DNA of 64,000 nucleotides from Sweltsa coloradensis (taxonomy: Eukaryota > Arthropoda > Insecta > Plecoptera > Chloroperlidae): NCBI GenBank assembly GCA_024449915.1, contig JAMZAV010000070.1, positions 372,001 to 436,000 on the forward strand, written 5' to 3'. The translations under genes were made by a program, and so were the position numbers. The notes under the pieces were generated by a model that was not told where the DNA came from, made no database searches, and saw only the letters and a program-made list of their open reading frames with translations. Of this stretch, positions 1 to 12,624 are shown piece after piece (the first letter of the stretch is position 1; the number at the start of each line of letters is the position of its first letter).

Positions 1-1794
1 TTGTCCATAAAACCACTCAAACCAACGTAAAAGTTTTTGGTTCAACTATCACGTGGTTAACTGGTTAAATATTCACTGTATGGTCTCTATTTTCATAATA
101 ACTGCTGTCAACAGTTTGTTTTGTTCGCAAAAATGGCACTTTTGATAGAGGACTATTGTATGTTTTTTAAAAGCTTTCCAGAATATTATTATTCGAGGGA
201 ATATGACTCATTTGGCAGTTGGCACATAGCTATTCGGTCAGCCAGGATGAATCCGACGTTTATGAAACTGAACATAATTGTCAAAAAAGCATACATGGAC
301 AGCCCTAAAGTAGGAGATTTTCAATATTTAATGTTCATCAGCCAGAATCAATCCATGAGTGTGGCGCCCTTAAACTTTTTAAGAAAATCCAAAAAACACT
401 ATTTTTAAAATTAATCATAAATAATTTATTGAAAAAATTTAATATAAAGCCATATTTCCGCTACCTTGACAACTACCCAAAATTGTAAACAACTTTGGTG
501 TTAGTCGGCCGAGCGAAGTGGAATTTATTAAAAACCCGTGTCCTGTATCCTCTTAAATTCAATGTACTGATTACGTTTTCTTGCGAGACTGTGTAGACCA
601 TCCCAACGTATTTCCGAGTCCCTTGCCAACCATAAAGCAAAGCTCTTCTTCTTCCCCTCTCGACTAGGCTATGTCGGCGTCACAGTCCAACGCTTTGCCC
701 ACTGACCTACAGCGATGACGTCACCTAGGTCGTAATCTCGGCGAAACATTCGAATCGACCGTCTGCGATTTCAAATAATCTAAATTCAGATTCCGGCACG
801 TGATTCGAGAACTCGACGAGAAGTTGAGCCTAATCGATGTATCCATTTGGAGAACACTGTTTACGTGAAATACTCCGCAATGCCGCGATTAATTTTCACC
901 GTAGTATTCTGCAGACATTCTCTGGGTCACTGACACTTCACAGCGGTCATGGTCATGATAGAGACACATTACAAAGTGACAAAATGTTCTTATTTTAAGT
1001 TTTTTTTTTTATAAAATAGTCAAAATTCGTAAATTCTGGATTTTTGTGACTAATCCAAAACAACTTTTTTATAATTACTTTTATTAAGTTCTTTATTTTA
1101 TAGTCAGACATAAGTTAAAACTACAAATTGTCAAAATTCAACAAGCATGACTCTATTTTTCTCTTACTCTTAACCCTTCACAAACCAAATTTAAATATAA
1201 TGGAAATCAACCCAGAAATTGGTGGGTTGATTTTCATAAAATCAATTACACCTTTCCGATTAATGAAATTGTGAAACAAATTTAAATAGGTGTCATTCAA
1301 TCTTGTATTTGGAAATGACACGCAAGTCGTTGTGTTATTTTGTTTTATTTATTAATTACTTAGTTGTAAAATGAAACGTACATCCTATCCTAACACCGGT
1401 TCTGACAACATCCTCATTTAATAAATATTACTATAGATAAATGTTTCTTTATTGAAACAATATAGGTGAATAACTCGTATTTACAATTTTATACAGTAAC
1501 AAATAAAATAGGCCTACTATTGAATCAATTTAACAATACTTTATATGTTTAATTACTAACGTCGATAATTGGGGAATTCACATTCACTGCAGGTGAATCG
1601 GTGCTATGTTACAAATATATAATAAAAAATATAAAAGCAGTCTGAAACTGGCCGCATGCTGACTCGCCAATCCCAAGAGGTCGTACCCCTCCAACTCACA
1701 TCGACGCTGGTAGTTTCGCACAATATGAACTTTTCAGTTTTCACGCTCCGCTACCTCGGCTTATATCTCGGTCTCAGATTTCTCCGCCCAATCA
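1..1794. other. AT-rich stretch without a recognised gene
   Basis: Both strands show only short open frames with no recognisable protein features. The one repeat noticed is a 66-bp segment at 1225-1290, listed separately. A short GC-richer patch near 500-900 carries no motif I can name. Confidence 0.6.
1225..1290 (+). repeat. Dispersed repeat fragment shared with 58939-59015
   Basis: Both places contain a hairpin-like TTGATTTTCAT...AATCAATTACA stretch. It is followed by a diverged but alignable segment reading GATTRATRAAATTG and then an AAATTTGTGTAAATA-like end. Two copies in 64 kb suggest an old low-copy transposon fragment. I could not define its boundaries. Confidence 0.4.
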
Positions 1795-1812
1795 CCCCCC
1801 CCCCCCCCCCCC
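1795..1812. repeat. Poly(C) tract, 18 C
   Basis: An uninterrupted run of C on the plus strand, seen directly. It is likely to be length-variable and prone to sequencing error. Confidence 0.95.
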
Positions 1813-4800
1813 AAACCGATCGATTATTTGTCTTAGTCTCTCCACAGGTTCCCATGGAATGCGTCCAAATAAAGTTAGTAAACAACTTCCTACGTCATCT
1901 CCCACTCGCCATGTCCATGCCCTTCATAAAACACTCTTCATTCTTAATAGACCACTTTGCGAAAGTTTTTTATCGTCACGTTGGTGGATGAGCGTGTTTG
2001 GACAATCTCCCTGAAGACCTGAATTCGAAATAATCGCAATTCTGTGATTTTCATGAGACATTTATTTGTTTGTATTGTACCCAACATGTGGCAGATCTAA
2101 ATTAATAGATAATAGGTTCCTCAAAATTATCATCGGGATCAAAATATCCGTTGGTCAAGTAGAGAACTAAAAATGGACGTGAATGTTTATAAAATGAAAA
2201 AACATAGACAAAGTACGATTTTCATTTAAAAAAAAACATAGTTCTTTGATTGTACTTAAATTGTTATCAGATATAAGTTAACAGGTTTAAGAGTAGACGT
2301 TCGTCCGGAAAAGAGTGATCAATCAATGACGCCCAAGCTATATTTTAGGGTACTTGAATTGAACTCTTCACTACGCTCACTATCCTATCATTCATTACTT
2401 ACACTGTTATTGATGATGGAAAAACTATAACACAACACTACTCAATCAGCCACTCGCATTTAGTGTAGGTGTGCACAATTATTTACCTATGTCGAAAGTG
2501 TCGTCATACATCTTGATTCTAGATATACTGGTCTTCATGGTCTGGTTAGTAAAACATCCACTAGAACATCGGGGACTGGGTCTAATTCCCGGTCGTGATT
2601 GAATTTGATATCTACGTTTTACACCATACACCCAACTTCACTCACAAGTATCACTCGCATACACAAAGGAGTACACCTTTAAACAAGTTATTATTAATAA
2701 TTGTTGTGGAGGGTTGATCGTCTGCACCCGGACGAATAGTAAGTATAAGGTGCAGTGTCTGACAGTTACTGTCGGATATCAAATACGTCATGCCAGCTGC
2801 ATTCATCTCTGTAAACATGCATGCAGCTTTCGATCATAAAATCTATATTTGCAACGCATCTCAATCTCCGGAATGTTGACCTTCATTTCTTATTATCAGA
2901 GTGCAACATTAAATTATTCTTGTGTTTACAGTTACGTAAAGCCAGCGACTCCGAGTCCCTCTAGAGCCAATCACAGAACTTGTTGAACACGATGGGGGAC
3001 ACAACACAACCTTGTGGCACACCTTTATCATTAAAATCAATTGCTTTGTTCGTTTTCACTCGAGTTTTTTCTCTAACGTATCACTGTACGACGACGACAT
3101 TTTCTACGTTCTCACAAAATAAGATACTTGTGTACAAACTCATAACACAATCACCATTAGTAATAACATTTAACTTTTCCCTGGTTATTTGAAGCAATAT
3201 ACTATTGCCATCATACCATCTGCTAGACGGCCACCTTCATTCCACCTCTAATATCGGCTCAGTTTTCAACTTAAACAAAGTAATCAAACCGATCTAGTAA
3301 GCTCAGTACTTACAAGTAAGATTATAACTCTGTCCCCCCCAACCCACCAACAGGAGTGACAAATGGATTTGTTAAGTTTTCGTTAGTCAAAAGGTGGATG
3401 GCGGGTTCAAGGCCCATAAAATAATTATTGAAAATTCCGTCCGTATTATCCGAATTCCTCATACCTAGTCGGTCACCTGTAGAGGGGCTTGATTTCACCC
3501 TGTGCAAGTATTCACCAATCCCAATTACAGTTTTACTTTTCCCGCACCAGCAAAAAATCACCTGTAAAACTTTTTTCAAAAACCAACTCTTCTGAATTCT
3601 GCTCCACTTTAAGTTCAACTAACTGCCTGAAGGTATTATTCATCCATCCTACACTACACAACCATGGTGTATGCTTGTTTACAATCTCTTTCATTCTCAC
3701 ATCTCTCAGTTTCCACTCAATAATGAAAGAACTCGTTAGTTGAAACTCTTTTCTAAACCTTCGTACTCACTGTCTGTACCTCGATCTCTTTCAGTACATC
3801 TAGTACTCGATGTGGATGTGACTTTCTATCTCATGTTGATAACGTGCATCAAAAGTGGTTTGCCCAACATAATTAGACTTTCACGGTGGCTCATACGGTT
3901 GGCGATAGTCTTAGCAGTTTGGAAACAACGTGCATTGGACAGTTGGCCGAATCAAATATCAGTTTTAACAGTGTTGTTTGAATGAATTTATCTATGTTCC
4001 ATACAAATACAAGCTTTGATACACGTTTTCAAGAAATCGCATTAGGAAGGAACGAATAACGTTAAATTATTGTGGACAGGTCTAAATCTTACCAGACTTA
4101 CAATGAATTTGAAATATGTTTAAGTGTATATCTATTTATTTGTTTGTGTATATATTAGTGTGTGTATTTGAAATGTTTTATTTTACAAAAAATGGCCTCT
4201 AATAAGAATTTTAGTGTGTGTTTTAAAATAGTATTTAATTTTATGGCGTAATTAAACCTCCCAAGTTGTTTTCATGTTTTTAAATTATAATTTTCAATCA
4301 GATTTGTGAAGATGGAAGCTGTAGTACGTGATGAAAAATTGACATATCATATAAAGTAAGTATTTCTTTAAAAATAGCTTCATTGACAGTGGACAAAATC
4401 AAGACATCATCAAAACCTTCAGCCTAAAATCCATCGATTATTTGTTGTTCCGGTTTACGCCTAAAAACGAATGTTAACCACAAACTTGATTGATGTTATT
4501 ATTTTCCCCTACCATATCGTGTTAACCATGTAGTTCGGCCATGATTCAACCCATAATGATTTCCGACAGAGATAAAACGGGCGTGACACATATGTTATTA
4601 CACCAGCTTGATTCAAACGGCCGAAAAGAACAATACACTGTTTTTGTTTTGACTTCAATAGCGTGTTCGGTACTTCATCAAACATAGATAGGAAATTTGT
4701 GTTTGAATACAAAATGAAATCTCATTTGGAGGTCGACTTTAGCTAGTGTTGCCGGGTAAATGAGGTGTTGATACACGCATGTGTGAGTTCATTGAAATTC

Positions 4801-4931
4801 TTTGGAAATCAGTTATTGGCTGTTTTAGTCGGTCGTGAGTTAATTGTTTCCATTCAACACAAAGGGTGACAAACTGTTTTAAAGCTAGTGTTCAAATATG
4901 TCGAGTTGAAATGAAGAGGGTCTGTTCCGTC
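1813..4931. other. AT-rich stretch without a recognised gene
   Basis: No protein, RNA gene or well-bounded repeat is recognisable. Near 2340-2395 there is a weak minus-strand resemblance to the 5' end of family H1 (a CACTACGCTCA-like string after GAACTCTT), too diverged to call. Confidence 0.55.
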
Positions 4932-4961
4932 AGAGAGAGAGAGAGAGGGGGGGGGGGGGGG
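4932..4961. repeat. (GA)n followed by a 15-bp poly(G) tract
   Basis: Plus-strand GA dinucleotides at 4932-4946 run straight into an uninterrupted G run at 4947-4961. Confidence 0.9.
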
Positions 4962-6530
4962 TAGAACATACACAATACCATCTGTGCAAGCTGGAGGCAT
5001 TTTATCACGTATACATACAGGACTCGAGCAGCAAATAATACACGATGTTTTATTCCTCAACAAAATTATATAGACACAGTGATATTTTGAGGATTCTCAC
5101 CAAGTAAAAAGCCAAGTTAATAAGGATTAATTCATAACATATTTCAATCAATAAACAATTAAGGTAAACAATTACAGTTTAAGTCAGGAAACCAGGCCTT
5201 TGAAATCCATCCGCCGCAGTAATTCTGTCCCATACTGAACGTAAATACAATCATTTAAATAAATTAATAAAAATAATTTTCATTGTAGTGATTAAGAACA
5301 AACAATTATTTTATTAATTAAAAAAATGATACTGACATCTGCGTTTTTCGGACTTTAACATAAAATAGATACGGCTTAATTAAATGTATGTTTCCATGGC
5401 GACCGTCACACATCTTTGACACAAACAAGAATGTGCTGAAACCTCTCTTGTTCGTTATCAACTGGAGCCGTTAGTTGAACGTGGCTGGATTGTTACATCA
5501 CTGATAAACATCTGCACGTAGAGAACGGATTACTCCCAAGAGGTTACAGGTAGTGGTTTCAGTAAACGACAATTAGTTAGGACAAGGTGAATAAAATGCT
5601 CTGCAATGTTTGTGTTTAATGTTTACACAAGGTGTTGGGATACAATTATAACGAAGCTCGACCCAGGCTGGGGCTCGGACCCAGAAAGCGGATTCTGGAA
5701 TTCAATTCAGGGAGAGGTAGGATGTTTTTAATGATGAATTTCTCATGTTATAAATAATATCACTTGAGATAGTTTGTCTCGATTATTTCGACGATGAAAG
5801 AAAAGTTTATACTTCAAAACTGCTTTAAAAACGTCGAGGATCCATACGGTACGGAAGTGATCTTGAAAGCAACAAATCGATACACTACGCTGGTTGGAAT
5901 CGTGGGTTTAATGTATTTCCGAAGTCGGTGAACAGCTGTTTTGTACAGATAATTGTATCTGGGCAAGGCAGAAAGTGATGATAAATTACCAGTTTACATA
6001 ATATTATGTCTGGTCGATTGGTTCTGTGTTCAAAGCAAAGCAATCACTCAATGCTCCAAGAGTGTATATGAACTGAATGCAGTCTGCATTAATGTTTAAT
6101 TTTATCCTCAACTTCAATTAGCATTAGATACTCTCAGCTTCAACCACGTGAAGATAAATATTGTGATTTACAGATGACGTAAGTCACTTGGAAGAATTTG
6201 CCACAAAGTAATCTTGATAACATTAAGAATATATATTAAGTACCTACACTCTATAGATACTTGTGCTAATATTACAATCAAAACTTCTTGTTATAATTAA
6301 AATTGATTATAACATGTATTGACGAGTAGGCAAAAGATAAAAGAGAATTTTAAAATCAAAAACTTGGTCATTGTGTCATTCCTAACGCCATATCATGTAC
6401 TGAACTTTTCTTTATTCTTGCATTATTGATTAATGGTCAAATATGTTTCGATGTGTGGTTGGCCATAACCTTATTTTAATATTAATAACATATTTTATCA
6501 TTAAATTTGTAATAAAGAATAGAAAACTAG
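4962..6530. other. AT-rich stretch without a recognised gene
   Basis: I see no ORF of note, tRNA-like box, or member of the repeat families found elsewhere in the window. Confidence 0.55.
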
Positions 6531-6868
6531 AGTGTATGTGTGTTCGTGTTTTTAGGTGTGTGTGCGAGTTTGTATGTGGGGTTGTCTGTAGTGAGAAGCA
6601 TGTGTGCTAGTTGTATTGTGTTCGTGTGTTATGTGGGTGCAAGTTTGTCTGTGTGGGGGGTTGTCCGTGAGTGAGAAGCATGTGTGCTAGGTTGTATGTG
6701 TGTTCGTGTGTTTATGTGTGTGTGCGAGTTTGTCTGTGTGGGGGGTTGTCTGTGAGTGAGAAGCATGTGTGCTAGTTTGTATGTGTGTTCGTGTGTTTAT
6801 GTGTGTGTGCGAGTTTGTCTGTGTGGGGGGTTGTCTGTGAGTGCGTGCGTGCGTGTGTGCGTGAGTGT
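6531..6868. repeat. GT-rich minisatellite, about 80-85 bp unit, roughly four units
   Basis: A long unit containing GAGAAGCATGTGTGCTAG, then GTGTTCGTGTGTTTATG, then GTGTGGGGGGTTGTCTGTG recurs. The GAGAAGCA landmark falls at 6593, 6673 and 6758, so the period drifts between 80 and 85 bp. The last unit decays into TGCG/TGTG repeats. The strand is alternating purine-pyrimidine and lacks A. No coding role is visible. Confidence 0.85.
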
Positions 6869-7770
6869 TGTGCGTAAACTTACCAAGGCGATGAGTAATG
6901 GGAGGTGATATTAAAGTCGCTTCGTTTTATACTAGCTAAACAACATCCGTTTACCAGAGAAATTGTTTGGAGTATATTATTTTATATACTCACTCTAGCT
7001 TACAATTTGTCACCTTAATATTTTATAAGAATACAAATTCCACAAACTTTTTATTCATTTACTCGAAGTATGCATTGAAGAATGAACAAATTGCATTTGT
7101 ATCAAAAACAAAAATTCTAATTACTGCGAAGTGGGTGCACAGAACATACACCAACTATGAACAGAAATTTATGTTATGCACAATGATCTTAAAAAAAAAT
7201 AAGACCGTACAATTTTATTCTGGATAGTTCATAGTAGTCAAGCAGCTGGTTGTAAGAAAACTTGATCCGATTAACTGGCGAGTACGTACACATGTCTAGT
7301 CTGATTCTTGAAATATGAAAAGTTTGTTGATTTCATATCAGAAAAATAATTCTATCGTATTCATTACCACTGTCACAAATATGAGACAACAAACTCTACA
7401 TCTCAATCCACAAGTTAGAAGAACTTTCTTTTTTACACCTTAAAGGCGACTAACTAAGTAGCCTGCAAATTTTCAAGACTGGATAGGAGGAATTGTCCAG
7501 GGATTACTTTAAATTACTCGTTACAGCATTTGCCTTTTAACTGGGGAATCCGTTGTGAGAAAACATCACAGTCAGAGCCGACCTTCTCTGAATCAACAAC
7601 GTGTCAATAACCTATATTGTTAAAAGTGTTCTATTCATAAGTCGACCAATTTAAAAGCAATCGTGTCTAATAACATGTCTAACAACGTGAGAATATGTGG
7701 GAAAAGTACACTGTTTTTCATACAACTTAGTTAAAAATTTACGACATAAACCACATCTTTTCCTAAATTT

Positions 7771-8162
7771 AATTATTTATTTTTTAAACGTTTATCTTAT
7801 TTAGTAAAAAAAAACTGATTTACAAAGAATGACAACTAAATTTATCTAATAATTACATAAATGTAGACACAAAATGCAGACACAAGTTAAGTAAATATTT
7901 GAGATAGTCATATTACAACAATTAACACAATAATTTTGTTAACAAATTCAAAAAGGCTATTAAATTAAATTAAGTAATGAACCGAATATCAAAAAGGAGG
8001 AAAAGGGGAAAAAGGAAAAACAAAGAAAAAAGATAGAATGAAAGAAAGAAAGAAATCATAAAAAACGAATAAAAAAAACGAATTATTAGACGATCCCACA
8101 AACGAATAATATGAGGTTTGCCAAAAATCAGGAACATCAAATCAGGGAGTAATCAAACTTTC
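7771..8162 (-). mobile_element. R1 family copy (LINE/SINE 3' end), long, diverged
   Basis: Read on the minus strand, the copy runs from a GATTACTCCCTGATTT-like block through a purine/pyrimidine-rich tract and an ATTACTATTTCAAATATTTAC block. It ends in the family signature, whose plus-strand form is AACGTCTATCCTATTCAG (diverged here), and an A/T tail. It is the same layout as the copies at 18141 and 36221. A terminal AAAT tail suggests retroposition by a LINE. No protein is encoded. Confidence 0.75.
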
Positions 8163-8823
8163 AAATCAATTTCTTGTTGTTTGTTCTACTTTAAGTGGCG
8201 ATATAAGTGGGATAACGATGACAGAATGCACCCAGAATAAACAGGCGGATATTATTTTCAAGTTTTTGCTGCACTTCGGAATCTCTTTGCTCTGTGATTG
8301 TGAAGCTCTTTGTGTTTCAGTTATGCATGAGTGTTTTCATATTGGCTGCAGTGGTTCATCTATGTAAACTCTTCTTTGACCTTCTCACCGTGGGCGGATG
8401 GGGATATTGATATTTCGATAAGAGACAATACGACCCTTGATTCAATAGTTATCATCGCCATTGATGATATCGGAACGAGAATTCGAACAACAAAAGCTGC
8501 TATCGTGATCACAATATGGAAATTTTTGTCGTCGTGAAATGAAACAGAATTTGATAAAGCTGGAACAATCGTTTCGCTAAACGATAATCATAAAAATAAA
8601 GCTGTGAACACAAAATATGGGGGACATACAAAAAGGGGATTCTAATGATTTACCAGAGAAATTATATTTATATGCAAATTGTCGAGATTTTTGAAGATTT
8701 TGAGGCCTTATCTCATACTAGTATCCATTGAAAATAAAACCAACATATTCTCACGCTAACGATTAAGGTATCGCAATTAAGTTCCGAAGCACAATCCAAT
8801 CTCCAATTTCATCTTTTTTTCAT

Positions 8824-8947
8824 ATTTTACGTCCATCTTATTAAGTTATAAAAAAATAAAAATAAATCTAATAACATAGATACAGACACTACAATGACTA
8901 CAATAAGTAAATATTTGAAGTAGTAATATTACAACAATGCATTAAAT
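8824..8947 (-). mobile_element. R1 family copy, 3' end only
   Basis: A short, internally deleted copy: it has an ACGTCCATCTTATTAAGTTA version of the tail signature, then the ACATAGATACAGACAC and AATATTACAACAATGCATTA blocks typical of the family. It stops abruptly where a C1 copy begins at 8957. Confidence 0.7.
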
Positions 8948-8956
8948 TATCATTTA

Positions 8957-9215
8957 TTTTCTGTCCGTCTGTGCGTGTGTCACGTCTCACGATATAAATC
9001 AAACAAGACCTCCAATTGACATTCCTTTTTGTTGACATCGACCCTCAACAATGGTGATGATACAGAATGAATTTGGCAACCTTTGGGGTCAAGGTGCTAG
9101 CTTCTAAAAAAAGTTTTTTCCTTACCCGGCACCTCCACCAAATATATCAATGCACGATAAAATATATAAACATGTTATTCTTCGAGTCTCTGTGGATTAA
9201 AGAGTTTCGCACTTT
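8957..9215 (+). repeat. C1 family copy, forward orientation
   Basis: The copy begins with CTGTCCGTCTGTGCGTGTGT and CACGTCTCACGAT. It continues through a GATGATACAGAATG block and a GGGGTCAAGGTGCTAGCTTC block to the 17-mer ACCCGGCACCTCCACCA at 9124-9140. The homology to the copies at 14125 and 23938 then continues through TATCAATG and TTCTTCGAGTCTC. The 17-mer equals a mature tRNA-Ala 3' end. Element type is undetermined. Confidence 0.75.
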
Positions 9216-9273
9216 GTTTGATTCCTCCCGTACCCATGCTTGTTCTTATAAATCAATTGTTCAAATCGCGTTG

Positions 9274-9291
9274 TTTGTGGAGGTGCCGGGT
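9274..9291 (-). repeat. C1 core 17-mer, reverse orientation
   Basis: TTTGTGGAGGTGCCGGGT is one base off the core TGGTGGAGGTGCCGGGT. It faces the forward core at 9124, so the two form an inverted pair about 170 bp across. Confidence 0.75.
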
Positions 9292-9320
9292 ATTAACATG
9301 AGGACATAATTTTATAGTGT

Positions 9321-10039
9321 TACGCCGCTTCGCGAACGCTTTTTCCAGTCGCGTTGATGGATGAGCTTTTTTTGAATATTTCTCTCCAATGATTAAGTTT
9401 TTAAGTGGGATCTCATTACTTTTTCTATAGTTACTTGATATTACTTGTTTATTATACACCTGTAAATGGCTTATATTAAAACCTTTATTTCTATGAATTT
9501 TGACCAACATTTTCAACTTTTTATTTCCAAAGGCACTATGTCACCATAATCTTTATGTCAATGTTAAATATGAACGTTGTAGCCCCACCCGTTTGGTTAG
9601 AATCGGCACAAATATCACGAAAATATCGTATTCAATACCGGGGAAAAAATCGTAAAAGAACGATTTCTATGACAAATATTTCTTCAAATGTCTCTTAAAT
9701 CATAACATGTATAATTTCAGTGATTATAAACGTTCCCATAATGCTTAATCAAGATTGGAGTAGCCATTTACCAAATATCATGAAAATATCTAATTAAAAA
9801 TCGAAAAAAATCGTAATAAAGTTAAGATAATCATAAGAAATATTAGATCGATTGTACCTAATACCGTATCAAGTCTTAGTTCGGAAATTTCGAAGGTTCC
9901 CTCAAATTTTCATCAAGATCGCATTTGCCTGGTAGAGCGCAAAAAACAGACAAAAATACAAAAATACAAAAAAAACAAACACCCGAGTTAATTTTTTTGG
10001 AGGGTCAGTGAAATTGAAGTCTTTGCTTTGCTCATTCAA
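9321..10039 (-). mobile_element. H1 Helitron-like element, subtype A, variant 3' end
   Basis: On the minus strand the copy starts with TTGAATGAGC (family TTGGATGAGCG). It continues with the subtype A blocks TCACTGACCCTCC and ATTTTTTACGATTTTT-like repeats, and includes an ATTTTCGTGATATTTGTGCC segment. The 3' part has the subterminal inverted repeat CTCATCCATCAACGCG, then CTGGAAAAAGCGTTCGCGAA instead of the usual GGCGGGACTTAAGCG...CTAG ending. It has no coding capacity, so it would be non-autonomous. Confidence 0.65.
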
Positions 10040-10284
10040 TGAAGTGAAAACTTTTGAACATTACATTAAAAATGTGAAAGTGAAGATTTTTCATCCAAAA
10101 ATGGGTAATTTGAATTAGAACCTCAGTACATAATTTCTTTGTAAACTTTCTCGCAATAGAGTTGGGGTATTACTTATGTCAGTGAGCATTGAAGTATTAT
10201 TTTAGGATAACGAACGATATCAGAAATCAAGTTGGTGGTGCTGATCTGTATGTAGAGTCGTCTGTGTCAATTAGCCTCCCCACC

Positions 10285-10565
10285 CCGAATGTTTGTCGTT
10301 GTTGCCGCCCGCGCGTATCCTCGGCAACATGATGCGCGCAGTTCATACAACGACCCCCACATTGCGTACCCACTGCGCTGGGAATGCGACCTACCCACCC
10401 GACCTACCCTACGCAGATTAGCATACCATAGATCGAACCCCGAACTCCGCGGGTCGAGGATGACAATACTCTCTCGCTCCGACGTGATGCGGACTTCTTG
10501 GCAAGACCGCGGATCTGCAATGCGATCTCGCTACTGTCTCATTGCGGGAACTTCGCTCGTTCCTA
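10285..10565. other. GC-rich island in AT-rich DNA
   Basis: An unusually GC- and CpG-rich segment, for example GCCGCCCGCGCGTATCC and GGGAATGCGACCTACCC. It has no match to the repeat families here and no recognised protein. It could be a regulatory element or an unrecognised exon. Confidence 0.35.
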
Positions 10566-10897
10566 CGCAGAGAGGAAAACTAGTAATTTATTGTTCATAA
10601 GAAGTTATTCTTTCCGAGAATTCGTAAACAACATTTCGGATGTTTTGCTTGGTTGGTTGGTTCTAATCCAAAGAAGTACAAATCCGTTTGATATATGATT
10701 TGCATTAGTGTTTTTTACACGCACTCGTAAATATATAAAAGAGACATGCGTTATATTTTTGTGGTTAAATACGCCATGCATATATGTTTATAAATTTCCA
10801 ATCGATAATTTAACATTTCAAAAAAAATTGTATATCCATGATCCACCAAGGATTATAACCAAATTTTATCTTAATAAAATGAAACTTGTTTTTTATA

Positions 10898-11120
10898 AGC
10901 TCAAGCGTTACGAGTGCTATTTTGATTCAAGAGGTCCCGGGATCAAACCCCGTCGAGACTGGCAATCCTGACTGAAGTTTTTCCCGAGGTTTTCCTTAGT
11001 CTTTAATTTTAATGCAAAGGGATTGAGTCCTCTTAAACAGACCTTGGACATCCCATCACAATAATTGTAGTTTCACCAACATATCTAGTAAGACAACTGA
11101 AGAGGGGCAATCTTTTAATT
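10898..11120 (+). mobile_element. S1 tRNA-derived SINE, diverged copy
   Basis: A tRNA-like head (AGCTCAAGCGTTACGAG, then a B-box-like GGGATCAAACCCC at about 10938-10950) leads into the fixed S1 body CGTCGAGACTGGCAATCCTG. Blocks for the GAGGTTTTCC, GAGTCCTCTTAAACAG and TTGGACATCCC motifs follow, ending near CTGAAGAGGGGCA. The 3' tail is degenerate. The A-box/B-box arrangement implies an RNA polymerase III-transcribed SINE ancestor. Confidence 0.8.
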
Positions 11121-11300
11121 TCTTAAAAAAATGTTGTTTGAGACTGTATTGTTTTAAATCTGTTAGAAGTATCTCTACAGAATTATCTTTGGCCTATTAC
11201 TTCTTATAAAATTATATGATTCATATATTGTAACTTATTATGGTTGAGCATATTTTCCTAGTACATATTTTAGTCGAACTGTGTAAAAAAATACCTGATT

Positions 11301-11317
11301 TGGTGGAGGTGCCGGGT
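11301..11317 (-). repeat. C1 core 17-mer, reverse orientation, isolated
   Basis: An exact TGGTGGAGGTGCCGGGT on the plus strand. The flanks do not match the other C1 copies, so the core is conserved beyond its surroundings. Confidence 0.85.
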
Positions 11318-11839
11318 CCAGAATTTATTTACATAGCGATACTTGTAACTTTACTTGGAGTTAGTAAGTTGAATCAAATTAAACTTTAACATACCTAGTT
11401 GTACACCTGAAGAGGTGCATGCATTATTCCCACGGGATATTTGTATTTACTCACAAAAGTATGCGTTAAAAGTTGATAAATGAATCTTTAATTCCTTCTA
11501 TACATTTGCCATAGACAAGATTAAAAAAACTGAATTCACACTTTTTTGTATAAACTATGGAGGTCAAGATGGACTGACGTGTTGAAGTATATACATATTT
11601 ATGACAAACACTTGCGATGAGTGAAAATAAAATAAAACAATTATTTTTTTACTTTATTTTTGTTTTGGGTTTTTACCAGATAGTATAAAGCTTTTAGCTC
11701 CACAAGTGTGATGTAAGTAGACGTGCTAGATTATAAATAAAACTGGAAATTGTATTACCGACATATCGGCTTATTGACAGTGAAGTCATACTTTACAATA
11801 GGATGTGTGCAACACAGAAATAAGATGCATTTAATTATA

Positions 11840-12353
11840 CTAGGAAGCTTCGCAAACGATTTTTCAGGCGCGTTGTTGGATGAGCGTAATTTTTTTTAAT
11901 CGAAAAAAGAGTAAAATTACGATTTTCATAAGAAATAATTTTTCAATTGTTAAAAATCGAAAAAAAGTAAAATTAGGAATTTTATGAGAAATAATTTTTT
12001 GATTGCGCTCATATTTCACACGAATATCTTAATTCATAAAATAAAGGTTCCGTGAAAAAATCATTACAATCGGATAAAGCATGCAGGTGTTATAAGTCGA
12101 AGAAATTGTTTAAAAATCGAAAAAAATCGTAAAATTGCGATTTTAATGAGAAATAATTTTTCGATGGCGTTTTAAATCGTGGCAGTTCTAAGATTTCGAA
12201 GGCCTCTAGAAAATTCTTTCGCAATTAGAGTATCGGTTTAGCCGGAATCGTGTTAACAAACAGACAAAAAATACAGAAAAAAGAAAGGAAAAAAAACATT
12301 CCGGAATTTTTTCTCCAGTGTAGTGAAATGGAATCTTCGCTACGCTCATCCAA
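11840..12353 (-). mobile_element. H1 Helitron-like element, subtype B
   Basis: On the minus strand it opens with TTGGATGAGCGTAGCGAAG, then CATTTCACTACACTGGAG and TCCGGAATG as in the copies at 51801 and 59275. Repeated CGATTTTTTTCGATTTTTA-like units follow. It has the subterminal inverted repeat CGCTCATCCAACAACGCG and ends CTTCCTAG, followed by T. The 5' neighbour is A, matching Helitron A|T insertion. Its length is 514 bp, with no ORF. Confidence 0.75.
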
Positions 12354-12624
12354 TTATTCGAGGCCTCGTATTTTGGTTCGTACGTTAGTTATTCATTCAG
12401 GTCCATCAACCCCAGAATAGTTTGTTGGTGTTCGTTGTTATCTTGTACTCCGTGTGTTTAGAGCGTGGCCGAGCATAATTACAAGATAACACCCGAAACA
12501 AAGGTTAGACGCTGAACGCTCCTCTCTCCACACGGTAGGTTCGCTCGAGGGATTCACTGAACAAAACAAGCCACACAACAACAACTGTGTGATGGCGAAG
12601 ATAACGCCAGGAAAACCCTTACTT

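Noticed and set aside
2280..2400. Minus-strand H1 fragment
   Set aside because: Only a short CACTACGCTCA-like string matches; the rest cannot be aligned.
6531..6868. CRISPR-like array
   Set aside because: The repeat units are GT-rich and contiguous with no spacers, in a eukaryotic context; it is a minisatellite.
9124..9291. C1 core pair as terminal inverted repeats of a ~170-bp transposon
   Set aside because: Homology among C1 copies continues through the core on both sides, so the core is internal, and the facing pair at 9124/9274 looks fortuitous.
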